A model generated the notes under the pieces. The model worked only from the letters and a program-made list of their open reading frames with translations, was not told where the DNA came from and ran no database searches. Shown in pieces: positions 6,904 through 15,611 of a stretch of 35,656 nucleotides of DNA (positions within the stretch are counted from its first letter, which is position 1; each line of letters starts with the position of its first letter). The DNA comes from Variovorax sp. YR216 (lineage in GTDB: Bacteria; Pseudomonadota; Gammaproteobacteria; Burkholderiales; Burkholderiaceae_C), in contig NZ_FNRO01000033.1 of assembly GCF_900107745.1 (NCBI RefSeq), forward strand, positions 1-35,656, read 5' to 3'. The translations under genes were made by a program, and so were the position numbers.

Positions 6904-9900
6904 TCAGGTCTCCTGGGGCTGCGCCCCGAGCGAGGAAGGTGTCGTGGTGGCGCTGGCCGCCTTGCCTGCATTGCGGTGGGCACGGCGGCTGTGGATTTCG
7001 GCGAAGACCGCCGGCACGAAGAACAGGGTCGAGACCGTCGCGAACAACAGGCCGCCGATGACCGCGCGGCCCAGCGGTGCGTTCTGCTCCGCGCCTTCGC
7101 CGAGGCCCAGCGCCATCGGGATCATGCCGATGATCATCGCCAGCGCGGTCATCAGCACCGGGCGGATCCGTGTCGCGCCGGCTTCGAGCGCGGCCGACAG
7201 CGGCGGCGCGCCGGCCGCGAGCCGTTCGCGCGCGAAGGCCACCAGCAGGATGGAGTTCGCGGTCGCGACGCCCATGGTCATGATCGCGCCGGTCAGGGCC
7301 GGCACGCTCAGCGTGGTGCCGGTGATGAACAGCATCCACGCGATGCCGGCCAGCGCCGCGGGCAGCGCGGTGATGATGATGGCGGCATCGAGCCACGACT
7401 GGAAGGTGACCACGATCAAGAGATAGACCAGCACGATCGCCATTGCAAGCCCGACGCCGAGGCCGATGAAGGACGACTGCATCGTCTGCACCTGCCCACG
7501 GATCGCGACCTGGCTGCCGCGCGGGAGGGTGGGGCGCATCTCGTCGACCAGCGCCTGCACTTTCGAAGCCACGCTGGCAAGGTCGGTGCCCTGCACGCTC
7601 ACATAGACGTCGACCACCGGCTGGATGTTGTAGCGCGAGACGATGGCCTGTTGCCGCCCGGCCTGCGCGTCGACGAGATTGCCGAGCAGTTGCGGCGCGC
7701 CGCCGGCTGCGGCGGTCGCGCCGGTACCCACTGGAATGTTGAGCAGCGAATCGAGCGAATCGACCGCGTACTGCGGCGACTGCACTGCGATGTTGTAGAC
7801 CACGCCGTTCTGCGGATTCAGCCAGAACGCCGGCGCGGTCTGCGAGCTGCCCGACAGCGCGATCAGCACGTTCTGCCCGACGTTCGATGCGGTGAGGCCG
7901 AACTGCTGCAGGCGCGTGCGGTCCATCTGCAGGTTCAGCCCGGGGCCGTCGAGCCGCTGGTGCACGTGGGAATCGACCGCGCCGGGGATCAGCCGGATCT
8001 TCTTGGTCAGCTCGGCTGCGCGCGCCGCGTTGGCGTACACGTCGTTGCCGCTGAACTGCACGTCGATCGCCGCAGGCAGGCCGAAATTCAGGATCTGCGT
8101 GACGATGTCCGCGGGCTGGAAGAAGAACTCCGTGCCGGGAAAGCGCTTGGGCAGCTCCGCACGCAGCAGCGAGACGAACTCCTCGGTCGGCCGGTGGCCT
8201 TCGCGCAATGACAGCAGGATCTCGCCGTCCAGCGTCCCGATGGTGCCCGCGTTGCTGTACGACAGGTTGATCCCGCTGTTGGGCACGCCGAGGTTGTCGA
8301 GGATGGTTTCGAGCTGGTCCTTCGGGACGAGCTCGCGGATGGCGGCCTCGACCTGGTCCGCGAGCCGCGCCGTCTCCTCGATGCGGGTGCCGGTCGGCGC
8401 ACGCATGTGCAGGCGGATCTGGCCGGCATCCACGTTCGGGAAGAAGTCGCGTCCCAGCACCGGGAAGAGCGCGCACGACAGCACGCAGAAGCCCAGGAAC
8501 AGCGCGATGAAGCGTCCGCGCCGCGACAGCACCGCCGACAGGGCCAGCGTGTAGGCGCGGCGCACGCGCTCGAAGCGGCGGTCGAAGTTGCGGTACACGC
8601 GCTGCAGCAGGCTCGGCCTGGCATGAGGATCGGCCTTCGCGTGCGCCCCGCCCATCAGCATCATCACCAGCGTCGGCACCAGCGTGCGCGACAGCAGGTA
8701 GGACGCGGCCATCGCGAACACCACCGCCATCGCGAGCGGCACGAACAGGAACTTCGCCACGCCAGAGAGGAAGAACATCGGCACGAACACGATGCAGATG
8801 CACAGCGTGGAGACGAAGGCGGCCGGGCCGATCTCGCCGGCGCCGATCAGGATCGCCTCGTTCAGCTCCGTGCCCATGTGCAGGTGGCGCTCGATGTTCT
8901 CGATCGTCACGATCGCCTGGTCCACCAGGATGCCGACCGACAGCGCGAGGCCGCCCAGCGTCATGAGGTTGAGCGTCTGCCCGAGCGCGTAGAGCGCCAG
9001 GATCGACGCGAGGATCGACAGCGGAATGGTCAGCGCGATGATCAGCGTGCTGCGCCAGTTGCCCAGGAAGAGCAGCACCATCGCCGCAGTGAGCGCGGCG
9101 GCGATCACCGCCTCGAACACCACGCCCTGCACCGCGGCCTTGACGAACACCGACTGGTCGAAGAGCGGCGTGATCTTGATGTCCTGCGGCATGCTCTGCG
9201 CCGCCACCGGCAGCAGCTTGTGCAGGTCGGAGACGATGTCCAGCGTGGATGCGCCGCCGTTCTTGAGCACCGACAGCAGCACGCCGCGCACGCCGTCCTG
9301 CCGCACCACGTTGGTCTGCGGGGAGAAGCCGTCGCGCACGTACGCCACGTCGCGCAGGTAGGTGGTGGCGCCGCCGGTGGTGCGCACCGGCAGGTCGTTG
9401 AGCCCGGTGATCGCTTCCGGCGAGCCGTTCATGCGCACGCTGTACTCGGTGGCACCGAACTTGGCGGTGCCCGAGGGCAGGATCAGGTTCTGCACATTGA
9501 TCGCGTTGACCACGTCCGCCGGCGAAAGCCCGCGCGCCTGCATCGCCTGCGTGTCGAGGTCGACCGAGATCAGCCGGTTCTTGCCGCCATAGGGAAAAGG
9601 CACCGCGGTCCCGGGCACCGTGATGAGCTGCGGCCGCAGCTGGTTGATCGCGGCGTCGAACAGTGCGTTTTCGGGTCGGGTCGGGCTTGACAGCGCGAGC
9701 TGGATCACCGGGATGCTCGATGCCGAATACTTGATGACCAGCGGCGGCGTGATGCCCGGCGGCAGCTGCCGCACCTGCGTCTGCATCGAGGCGACCACCT
9801 GCGCGATCGCGGTCTCGATGCTGGCGGTCGGCTGGAAGAACACCTTGATCACCGTCACGCCCGAGAGCGACTGCGATTCGATGTGCTCGATGTCGCTCAC

Positions 9901-10122
9901 CGTCGTGGTGAGGCTGCGCTCCGTCTGCCCGGCGATGCGCTGGCCCATCTCCTGCGCGGGCAGGCCCCCATAGTTCCAGATGATGCTGATGACCGGGATG
10001 TTGATTTCCGGAAAGATGTCGGTGGCCATCCGCATCAGCACGAACGGCGTCGCCAGCACGATCAGCATCGCCATGACGATGAAGGTGTACGGGCGTCGCA
10101 ACGACAGTGGTACCAGCGACAC
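6904..10122 (-). CDS. RND efflux permease (AcrB/HAE1-like)
   Basis: This 1072-residue inner-membrane pump has the usual 12-helix, two-loop plan, a start like other family members (SLRRPYTFIVMAMLIVLATP) and GxxxP-type periplasmic porter segments. It is proton-driven in the family. The relay residues are unusual: helix 4 reads GILVDQAIVTIEN (D401, Q402) where AcrB has an Asp-Asp pair (D407/D408), and helix 10 reads GVATANSILLVAFARE where AcrB carries Lys940. The Lys loss appears common in this subfamily; the Gln in place of the second Asp is less expected. GTG at 10122 is the start, without a strong ribosome site. It is the first gene of a pump-adaptor-channel operon, an order less common than adaptor first, and is divergent from gluconokinase with 78 bases between. 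Confidence 0.94.
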   Translation of the reverse strand: MSLVPLSLRRPYTFIVMAMLIVLATPFVLMRMATDIFPEINIPVISIIWNYGGLPAQEMGQRIAGQTERSLTTTVSDIEHIESQSLSGVTVIKVFFQPTASIETAIAQVVASMQTQVRQLPPGITPPLVIKYSASSIPVIQLALSSPTRPENALFDAAINQLRPQLITVPGTAVPFPYGGKNRLISVDLDTQAMQARGLSPADVVNAINVQNLILPSGTAKFGATEYSVRMNGSPEAITGLNDLPVRTTGGATTYLRDVAYVRDGFSPQTNVVRQDGVRGVLLSVLKNGGASTLDIVSDLHKLLPVAAQSMPQDIKITPLFDQSVFVKAAVQGVVFEAVIAAALTAAMVLLFLGNWRSTLIIALTIPLSILASILALYALGQTLNLMTLGGLALSVGILVDQAIVTIENIERHLHMGTELNEAILIGAGEIGPAAFVSTLCICIVFVPMFFLSGVAKFLFVPLAMAVVFAMAASYLLSRTLVPTLVMMLMGGAHAKADPHARPSLLQRVYRNFDRRFERVRRAYTLALSAVLSRRGRFIALFLGFCVLSCALFPVLGRDFFPNVDAGQIRLHMRAPTGTRIEETARLADQVEAAIRELVPKDQLETILDNLGVPNSGINLSYSNAGTIGTLDGEILLSLREGHRPTEEFVSLLRAELPKRFPGTEFFFQPADIVTQILNFGLPAAIDVQFSGNDVYANAARAAELTKKIRLIPGAVDSHVHQRLDGPGLNLQMDRTRLQQFGLTASNVGQNVLIALSGSSQTAPAFWLNPQNGVVYNIAVQSPQYAVDSLDSLLNIPVGTGATAAAGGAPQLLGNLVDAQAGRQQAIVSRYNIQPVVDVYVSVQGTDLASVASKVQALVDEMRPTLPRGSQVAIRGQVQTMQSSFIGLGVGLAMAIVLVYLLIVVTFQSWLDAAIIITALPAALAGIAWMLFITGTTLSVPALTGAIMTMGVATANSILLVAFARERLAAGAPPLSAALEAGATRIRPVLMTALAMIIGMIPMALGLGEGAEQNAPLGRAVIGGLLFATVSTLFFVPAVFAEIHSRRAHRNAGKAASATTTPSSLGAQPQET

Positions 10123-10200
10123 GATCTGTTACTTTCGTTCTAGAAGGCCGCCATGATAGGCAGAGTTCGAAAGACAATGCCGACGATGCAAGAGCTTTAC

Positions 10201-10701
10201 ATGCCCGAAACAAGCGCCCGCTGGCTGGTCGTCATGGGCGTGTCCGGATGCGGCAAATCGAGCCTCGGCGCGGCGCTCGCGCGGGAACTCGGGCTGCCGC
10301 TGATCGAAGGCGACGACTTCCACGCGCCCGAAAGCGTTCGCAAGATGCGCGCCGGGGTCGCACTGACTGATGCCGATCGCGCGGGCTGGCTGTCCCGGCT
10401 CGGCCACGAACTCGCCGGTCACGACAAAGGCGTCGTGCTGACCTGCTCGGCGCTCAAGCGCGACTACCGCGACCGGCTGCGCGCCGCGCGGCCGGGACTG
10501 CGCTTCGTCTTCATGGCGCTGTCGCGCGAAGAGGCGGAGCGCCGCGTCGCCGAGCGGGCCGCAGTCCACATGTTTCCGGCCAGCCTCGTCGCGAACCAGT
10601 TCGCGACGCTGGAGTCACCGGTCGGCGAGCCCGGCGTGCTGGAGGTGGATGCCACCGCGCCGCTCGAACGACTCGTGGCGCAGGTGCGCGACTGGCGTTG
10701 A
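10201..10701 (+). CDS. gntK: gluconokinase (GntK type)
   Basis: This 166-residue kinase phosphorylates D-gluconate with ATP to 6-phosphogluconate. It shows the P-loop GVSGCGKSS (13-21), the substrate segment EGDDFH shortly after, LTDADRAGWL, and the CSALKRDYRDRLR motif of the GntK/thermoresistant gluconokinase family. Length matches the family. Four in-frame starts exist (10153, 10177, 10186, 10201); I chose the ATG at 10201 because family members begin about seven residues before the WLVVMGVSG strand. No gluconate transporter or dehydratase is adjacent, so it probably serves dispersed sugar-acid metabolism. Confidence 0.92.
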   Translation: MPETSARWLVVMGVSGCGKSSLGAALARELGLPLIEGDDFHAPESVRKMRAGVALTDADRAGWLSRLGHELAGHDKGVVLTCSALKRDYRDRLRAARPGLRFVFMALSREEAERRVAERAAVHMFPASLVANQFATLESPVGEPGVLEVDATAPLERLVAQVRDWR

Positions 10702-10713
10702 AGGCTGGCGGAC

Positions 10714-11337
10714 TCAGCTGCCGGGCGGCCTGAGCCCGAGTGCATCGAACACCCGGATCGCCGCATAGGCATCGTTGCCCGCGTATCGCAGTTGCGCCGG
10801 CGTCAGTTGCTGGTTGGCCCAGTTGGACGTGGTCGCCTTGCGCGACTTGATGAAGCGACGGTCGAACATCAGCGCCACGGCGGTTTTCACGCCGACGGAC
10901 TTGCGATAGCCGCGGCGGCGGAATTCGACGTCGAGATCGAAGACCGCCTGCGGCTCGATGTCGAAACGCTGGCGGATCAGGCTCAGGTCGCCGGAAAGCC
11001 CGAAGCCCACCTTCAGCAGCGCCGGAGACGTGAGCAGGTTGGCGAGCGCGCCATGCAACGCGGCGCGGTGCGACTGGAAAAGCCACGCAGCGCCCGGCGT
11101 CGCGAACTGGAGCACATGCGGGCCGGTCGACACCTCGAACTTCGCAAAAGTGGGCTTCGATTCGGTATCGAAGCCGACCACGCCGGCGGCCAGCAGGGCC
11201 GCGGTGGCGGTCTCGGCATCCTCCGGCGTCTCGACCAAGCGGATCTCCGGCAGCCCGAGGCCGACGAAGGGCTCGAGTAGTGCGATCTGCTCGCGTTCGG
11301 GCAGCGGCGGGGGCAAAGGCGCGCGATGGGCGGGCAT
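10714..11337 (-). CDS. DEDDy 3'-5' exonuclease (RNase D/WRN-like)
   Basis: A single exonuclease domain of 207 residues removes nucleotides from 3' ends in a metal-dependent way. All four acidic residues and the tyrosine are present: D57 and E59 in GFDTESKP, D117 in GFGLSGDLSLI, and Y185 with D189 in LRYAGNDAY, which defines the DEDDy class. No HRDC domain follows, so it is not canonical RNase D; small WRN-like exonucleases fit best, and RNA versus DNA preference is unknown. Its ATG directly abuts the stop of the S-formylglutathione hydrolase gene, so it is the last gene of that operon despite having no obvious metabolic link. Confidence 0.88.
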   Translation of the reverse strand: MPAHRAPLPPPLPEREQIALLEPFVGLGLPEIRLVETPEDAETATAALLAAGVVGFDTESKPTFAKFEVSTGPHVLQFATPGAAWLFQSHRAALHGALANLLTSPALLKVGFGLSGDLSLIRQRFDIEPQAVFDLDVEFRRRGYRKSVGVKTAVALMFDRRFIKSRKATTSNWANQQLTPAQLRYAGNDAYAAIRVFDALGLRPPGS

Positions 11338-12204
11338 TCAGGCCTTCAACACCTTGGCGTGATGCGCGAGGTGGTCGCCGATGAAGGTCTGGATGAAGTA
11401 ATAGCCGTGGTCGTAGCCCTCATGCCGGCGCAGCGTGAGCGGCTGGCCGGCGGCGCGGCACGCGGCTTCGAACAAGTGCGGGTGCAACTGCTCGGCGAGG
11501 AATTTGTCGACCAGCCCTTGGTCGACGAGGATGCCAGCGGGATAAGGCGGCGCGGTCTGCGACTGCATCAGCGCGCAGGCGTCATGCGCGAGCCAGATTT
11601 CGTCGTCGCCGCCGAGGTAGCCGCGGAAGGCCTTTTGGCCCCACGGGCACTGCGTCGGCGCACAGATCGGCGCAAGTGCCGACAGCGACCGGAACCGGCC
11701 CGGATGCCGCAGCGCCAGCGTGAGCGCGCCGTGGCCGCCCATCGAGTGGCCGAAGATCCCGATGCGCTTGCCGTCGATGGGCATGCCGTGCGTCGCCAGC
11801 GGCAGCAGCTCGTTGACGATCCAGCTTTCCATGCGCCAGTACTCGTCCCAGGGCGCGGCGGTGGCGTCGAGGTAGAAGCCTGCGCCGATGCCGAAATCCC
11901 AGCTCGCCGTCGCGCCTTCGATGCCTTCGGGACCGGTGCCGCGCGGACTGGTGTCCGGAGCGATGAGGGCCAGTCCGAGTTCGGCGGCGAGGCGTTGCGC
12001 GCCGGCCTTGATCATGAAGGTCTCTTCGTTGCAGGTCAGGCCCGCGAGGTACACCAACGCCGGCACCGGGCCGCTTTCGGCCTGCGGCGGAAGGAACACC
12101 GAAAAGCGCATCGGCAGGCCGATCTCGCGCGAGTCGTGTTCGTGGAAGCGTTGGATGCCGCCAAAGCAGCGGTGTTCGGAAAGTGTCTTCAGGCTGTCTG
12201 TCAT
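11338..12204 (-). CDS. fghA: S-formylglutathione hydrolase
   Basis: This 288-residue esterase-D type enzyme hydrolyses S-formylglutathione to formate and glutathione in glutathione-dependent formaldehyde detoxification. The nucleophile is S154 in GHSMGGHGAL, and family phrases such as AGLTCNEETFMIKAGAQR, APDTSPRG and GAGFYLDATAAPW are intact; length is normal. The usual partner, glutathione-dependent formaldehyde dehydrogenase, is not in the window. Its ATG overlaps the preceding alpha/beta hydrolase stop by four bases (ATGA), so the two are translationally coupled. Confidence 0.95.
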   Translation of the reverse strand: MTDSLKTLSEHRCFGGIQRFHEHDSREIGLPMRFSVFLPPQAESGPVPALVYLAGLTCNEETFMIKAGAQRLAAELGLALIAPDTSPRGTGPEGIEGATASWDFGIGAGFYLDATAAPWDEYWRMESWIVNELLPLATHGMPIDGKRIGIFGHSMGGHGALTLALRHPGRFRSLSALAPICAPTQCPWGQKAFRGYLGGDDEIWLAHDACALMQSQTAPPYPAGILVDQGLVDKFLAEQLHPHLFEAACRAAGQPLTLRRHEGYDHGYYFIQTFIGDHLAHHAKVLKA

Positions 12205-13115
12205 GTCTTGAGGTTGGGGGTGAGTTCGAGCACCGCGTCGGCAAACACGCGCGGAACCTCCTGCGGCATGTTGTGGCCGACGCCAGGCACCACGCGGTGC
12301 GAGCGCGGCCCGGCAAAGCGGTGCGCATGCGCCGATGCATCGGCCGGCGAACGGACGCCGTCATCGGCACCGTCGAAGGTGATGGCCGGCACGGTGATCA
12401 CCGGCTGGCTGGCGAGCTTCGCCTCGATGTCGGCATAGGCCGGATCGCCCGGCACGAGGCCGAAGCGGTGGCGGTACGAATGGATCACCACGTCGACGAA
12501 GTCCGGGTGGTCGAAAGCCTCGGCGCTGCGCTCGAAAGTCGCATCGTCGAAGCGCCAGGTCGGCGACCAGAGCCGCCACAGCAGCCGCGCGATGCCGCGC
12601 CGGTCGGCCGCGAGCCCGGCGCGTCCACGCTCGCTGTGGAAGTAGTACTGGTACCAGAGCCGGTGTTCGTTTTCGGCACCATCCGGCTGCATCGCCTTCG
12701 AGATGTCCTGGATGTTGTAGCTGTTGTAGGAGACCAGCCCCGCGCACCGCCCGGGCCAGAGCGCCGCCACGACGCAGGCGGCGCGGCCGCCCCAGTCATA
12801 GCCGGCGAGGACCGCCTTCGGGATCGCGAGTGCGTCGAGCAACGCGAGCAGGTCCGCGCCGAGCGCCGCCTGTTCGCCCGAGCGCGGCGTCGCGTCGCTC
12901 ACGAAACGTGTGCCGCCGTAGCCGCGCAGGTACGGAACGATCACGCGGCAGCCCGCGGTCGCGAGCATCGTCGCGACGTCGACATAGCTGTGGATGTCGT
13001 ACGGAAAGCCGTGCATCAGCAGCACGGGCGGGCCTTCGGACGGGCCGGCCTCGAAGTACGACACGTCGAGCACGCCGGCTCGGATCGTGTGCAGCGGGCT
13101 CATGCGCGGATTCAT
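12201..13115 (-). CDS. alpha/beta hydrolase, epoxide hydrolase/haloalkane dehalogenase-like
   Basis: This is a 304-residue alpha/beta-fold hydrolase with the oxyanion motif HGFP (35-38), the nucleophile elbow GYDWGGR with aspartate D107, and a late histidine in GVGHNMPQEVP. An aspartate nucleophile is the mark of epoxide hydrolases and haloalkane dehalogenases rather than serine esterases. A cap-like insertion lies at about 130-220. The substrate is not predictable. The start at 13115 (or ATG 13103 four codons later) lacks a convincing ribosome site. It sits in an operon between a fuconolactonase-like gene and fghA. Confidence 0.85.
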   Translation of the reverse strand: MNPRMSPLHTIRAGVLDVSYFEAGPSEGPPVLLMHGFPYDIHSYVDVATMLATAGCRVIVPYLRGYGGTRFVSDATPRSGEQAALGADLLALLDALAIPKAVLAGYDWGGRAACVVAALWPGRCAGLVSYNSYNIQDISKAMQPDGAENEHRLWYQYYFHSERGRAGLAADRRGIARLLWRLWSPTWRFDDATFERSAEAFDHPDFVDVVIHSYRHRFGLVPGDPAYADIEAKLASQPVITVPAITFDGADDGVRSPADASAHAHRFAGPRSHRVVPGVGHNMPQEVPRVFADAVLELTPNLKT

Positions 13116-13158
13116 CTGGAATGGAGGATTGGGATGCGGGGCGGTCGCCGCCGAGGCG

Positions 13159-14004
13159 TCACTTTATGCCATAGAAGGTCGCCGCATTCGTGCCCAGGAT
13201 CTGCTCCTGCTCGAGAGGAGAAAGGCCGGCCAGCAGTTCATGTGACGCCGCATGCCATCGGCCATAGCTGCCCGCGAGATTGAGCACCGGCCAGTCGCTG
13301 CCCCACATGAGTCGCGAGGGGCCGAAATGGCCGATGAGGTGGTCGACGTAAGGTCGCAGCGCGGCCGCATCCCAGTCGGCGCCGGCCTCGGTCGCAAGTC
13401 CCGACAGCTTGCAGCTCACGCGGGTGGACTGCGCAAAGGTCGCGATCTGGCTCGCCCATGGCTCGAACCGGCCATGCGCGATGTCGGGCTTGGCCGCGTG
13501 GTCGATCACCATCGGCAGCAGGGGATGGCGCAAGGCGAATTTCGTCGCGGCGTCGATCTGGTGCGGCTTGATCAGCAGGTCGAGGCAAAGGCCCAGCTCG
13601 GTCATGGTCCGGATGGCCGGTTCGAGGCGTGCATCGAGGATCCATTCCGGGTCCGGCAAGTCCTGCAGCATCGGGCGCAGGCCCTTCAGCAAAGGCTCCT
13701 GTGCGAGGCGGCTGATGCGGCGGGGTGCATCGTCGGCGGCGAGGTCCGTCCAGCCGACCACCGCACGGACGCGGCTGGCGGGATCAGCCGCGATGCCGAG
13801 CAGCCGAGCGGTCTCGGCTTCGGACGGCGCGGCCTGGACGAGCACGGTGGCGTCGATGCCGGCGTCGTCCAGCAACGGCGCGAGATCTTGCGGCGCGAAA
13901 TCGCGATAGATGGCGCGCAGTTCGGGCGTGTCCTGCAGCCAGCCGTAGTCGCGGTGCGCGAGCGACCAGTAATGCTGGTGGGCATCGACGCGGACGACGC
14001 TCAT
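13159..14004 (-). CDS. amidohydrolase-family lactonase (L-fuconolactonase-like, COG3618)
   Basis: This 281-residue TIM-barrel hydrolase has VDAHQHYW at the N-terminus (metal-type HxH), QAAPSEAET, KGLRPMLQD, PMVIDHAAKPD, VSCKLSGLATEA and LMWGSDWPV, all characteristic of L-fuconolactonase and related sugar-lactone hydrolases. Such enzymes open the lactone made by an aldose dehydrogenase; the aldo/keto reductase just upstream is of the matching type, so the pair could run L-fucose (or a similar aldose) to the aldonate. Start ATG 14004 has GGAGG seven bases upstream, and this ribosome site lies inside a dispersed repeat (14008-14069). Confidence 0.87.
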   Translation of the reverse strand: MSVVRVDAHQHYWSLAHRDYGWLQDTPELRAIYRDFAPQDLAPLLDDAGIDATVLVQAAPSEAETARLLGIAADPASRVRAVVGWTDLAADDAPRRISRLAQEPLLKGLRPMLQDLPDPEWILDARLEPAIRTMTELGLCLDLLIKPHQIDAATKFALRHPLLPMVIDHAAKPDIAHGRFEPWASQIATFAQSTRVSCKLSGLATEAGADWDAAALRPYVDHLIGHFGPSRLMWGSDWPVLNLAGSYGRWHAASHELLAGLSPLEQEQILGTNAATFYGIK

Positions 14005-14007
14005 CGA

Positions 14008-14069
14008 GAAACCTCCGTGCTCCGCACTGCGGTGCGAGCCCCCTTCGGAGCGGCCTGGCGGGGGCTCAT
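14008..14069 (-). repeat. dispersed GC-rich repeat, variant C, carrying the RBS of the next gene
   Basis: On the minus strand this element begins with ATGAGCCCCCGCCAGG, whose TGA is the stop of the aldo/keto reductase. It forms a stem GAGCCCCC with GGGGGCTC, then CGCAC with GTGCG, and ends in GCACGGAGGTTTC, where GGAGG is placed as the ribosome site for the lactonase gene. Its start resembles that of copy A at 5689, although the rest diverges, so the two may be related subfamilies. It fills almost the whole space between two operon genes. Confidence 0.65.
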
Positions 14070-15088
14070 GGCCAACTCCCCGGTGGCAGGCCGGCGGGCA
14101 GCAGCCCTTCGACCATCAGCGCTTCCCACAATGCCGCGGGGATCGGCGCGTCGCGATGCGCGATGCTCTGCGCGATCTCGGCGGCGCTGCGGGCGCCGAC
14201 CACCACGGCCGCCGCGCACCGGCAGGCCATCGCGAACTGCAGGGCGGCGGCCGGGAGCGCCACGCCGAACTCGTTGCAGATGCGAGCGATGTGCGCGGCC
14301 TTGTCGCGAACCTGCTGATCCGCCGGCTGGTAGTCGAAGCGCGCGTCCGCCGCAACACCGGAGGCGGTCGCCAAGATGCCCGAATTGAACACGCCCGCGA
14401 GGATGAGTCCGACGTCCCTTGCGACGCATAGAGGCACCAGCTCGGCCGCGGCGGAATTGTCGAGCAGCGTGTAGCGCCCGGCGAGCATCAGGCAGTCGAA
14501 ATCGCCTTCGACGATCGCGTCGCGGCAGGCCTGCCACTCGTTGACACCGATGCCGATCGCGCCGAGCACGCCTTCGCCCCGCAACCGGTGCAGCGCGCGG
14601 TAGGCGCCGCCCATCGCTTCGCGGAAACGTGCCGGTTGCCCGTCGCCGTGGGTATGGCGGTCGATGTCGTGGATGAAGGCGATGTCGATGCGGTCCACCC
14701 CCATTCGTTGCAGGCTGTCGTCGATCGATCGCAGCGCGCCGTCGAAGCTGTAGTCGAAGCGCGGCGCGAAGGGCAGGCCCCGCACGTAGCCGTCGCGTTC
14801 GGCGGGCGGATCAGGGTCGGGGCTCAGCAGCCGGCCGACCTTGGTCGACAGGACGAAGCTGTCGCGCGGATGGTCCCGCAGGAACCGGCCGAGGCGCACC
14901 TCGCTGAGCCCGTGGCCGTAGAGCGGCGCGGTGTCGAAATAGCGCACGCCGAGTCGCCAGGCCATGTCGATGGTCTGCAGGGCCTCGTCGTCGCCCAGCG
15001 GGGCGTACAGGTTGCCCAGCGGCGCTCCGCCCAGGCCGAGGCGCAAGGGGCCCTGAAAGCGGTCGAGAACGGCATTCTTCGGTGGCAT
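14066..15088 (-). CDS. aldo/keto reductase (D-threo-aldose 1-dehydrogenase/L-fucose dehydrogenase-like)
   Basis: This 340-residue NAD(P)-dependent oxidoreductase belongs to the aldo/keto reductase group that oxidises L-fucose and D-threo-aldoses to lactones. The barrel start LRLGLGGAPLGNLY, the catalytic D and Y in RYFDTAPLYGHGLSE, the lysine in LSTKVGRLL and the histidine in IAFIHDIDRH are present. VGARSAAEIAQS near the end fits the cofactor phosphate loop. ATG at 15088 was chosen over an upstream in-frame start at 15205, which would run into aroQ. It is the first gene of the five-gene operon and is divergent from aroQ with 67 bases between. Pyridoxal dehydrogenase is an alternative for this subfamily. 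Confidence 0.88.
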   Translation of the reverse strand: MPPKNAVLDRFQGPLRLGLGGAPLGNLYAPLGDDEALQTIDMAWRLGVRYFDTAPLYGHGLSEVRLGRFLRDHPRDSFVLSTKVGRLLSPDPDPPAERDGYVRGLPFAPRFDYSFDGALRSIDDSLQRMGVDRIDIAFIHDIDRHTHGDGQPARFREAMGGAYRALHRLRGEGVLGAIGIGVNEWQACRDAIVEGDFDCLMLAGRYTLLDNSAAAELVPLCVARDVGLILAGVFNSGILATASGVAADARFDYQPADQQVRDKAAHIARICNEFGVALPAAALQFAMACRCAAAVVVGARSAAEIAQSIAHRDAPIPAALWEALMVEGLLPAGLPPGSWP

Positions 15089-15155
15089 GCCTTGTTGTAC
15101 TCCGGATCGGTGTCTTCCGTGGTGGTGAGGGGCCACACCTGATAAAAAGCAGTTC

Positions 15156-15611
15156 ATGAAAAAGATCCTCGTCCTCAACGGCCCCAATCTCAACCTTCTC
15201 GGCACGCGCGAACCCGCGCAGTACGGCTACGAGACACTCGCCGACGTCGAGCGCATGTGCGCGGAAACCGGCGCAAAGCTCGGCGTGGAGATCGAATGCC
15301 GCCAGTCCAATCACGAGGGCATGCTGATCGACTGGATCCACGAGGCGGGCCGCGAGGTCGCCGCGGGCCGCATGCTCGGCGTGGTGATGAATCCTGGCGC
15401 CTACACCCACACCTCGGTCGCGCTGCACGATGCGATCAAGGGCGCGAGCGTTCCGCTGATCGAGCTCCACATCTCCAACGTGCATGCGCGCGAGGAATTC
15501 CGGCATCACTCCTACATCTCGCCGGCGGCGCGCGGGATCATCGTCGGGTTCGGCGTGAAGGGCTATCCGCTCGCGATCGAAGCGCTGGTCCGTGTGAGCG
15601 ACGCCGCCTGA
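15156..15611 (+). CDS. aroQ: type II 3-dehydroquinate dehydratase
   Basis: This 151-residue enzyme makes 3-dehydroshikimate from 3-dehydroquinate in the shikimate pathway. The type II signature is intact: LNGPNLNLLGTREP (7-20), with R18 and flexible-loop tyrosine Y23, MNPGAYTHTSVAL (78-90) and ELHISN (103-108), which holds catalytic H105. Length is normal. The stop TGA shares its A with the ATG of tag (TGATG), so the two are coupled. The quinate/shikimate link may also matter in a genome rich in aromatic and sugar-acid catabolism. Confidence 0.97.
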   Translation: MKKILVLNGPNLNLLGTREPAQYGYETLADVERMCAETGAKLGVEIECRQSNHEGMLIDWIHEAGREVAAGRMLGVVMNPGAYTHTSVALHDAIKGASVPLIELHISNVHAREEFRHHSYISPAARGIIVGFGVKGYPLAIEALVRVSDAA

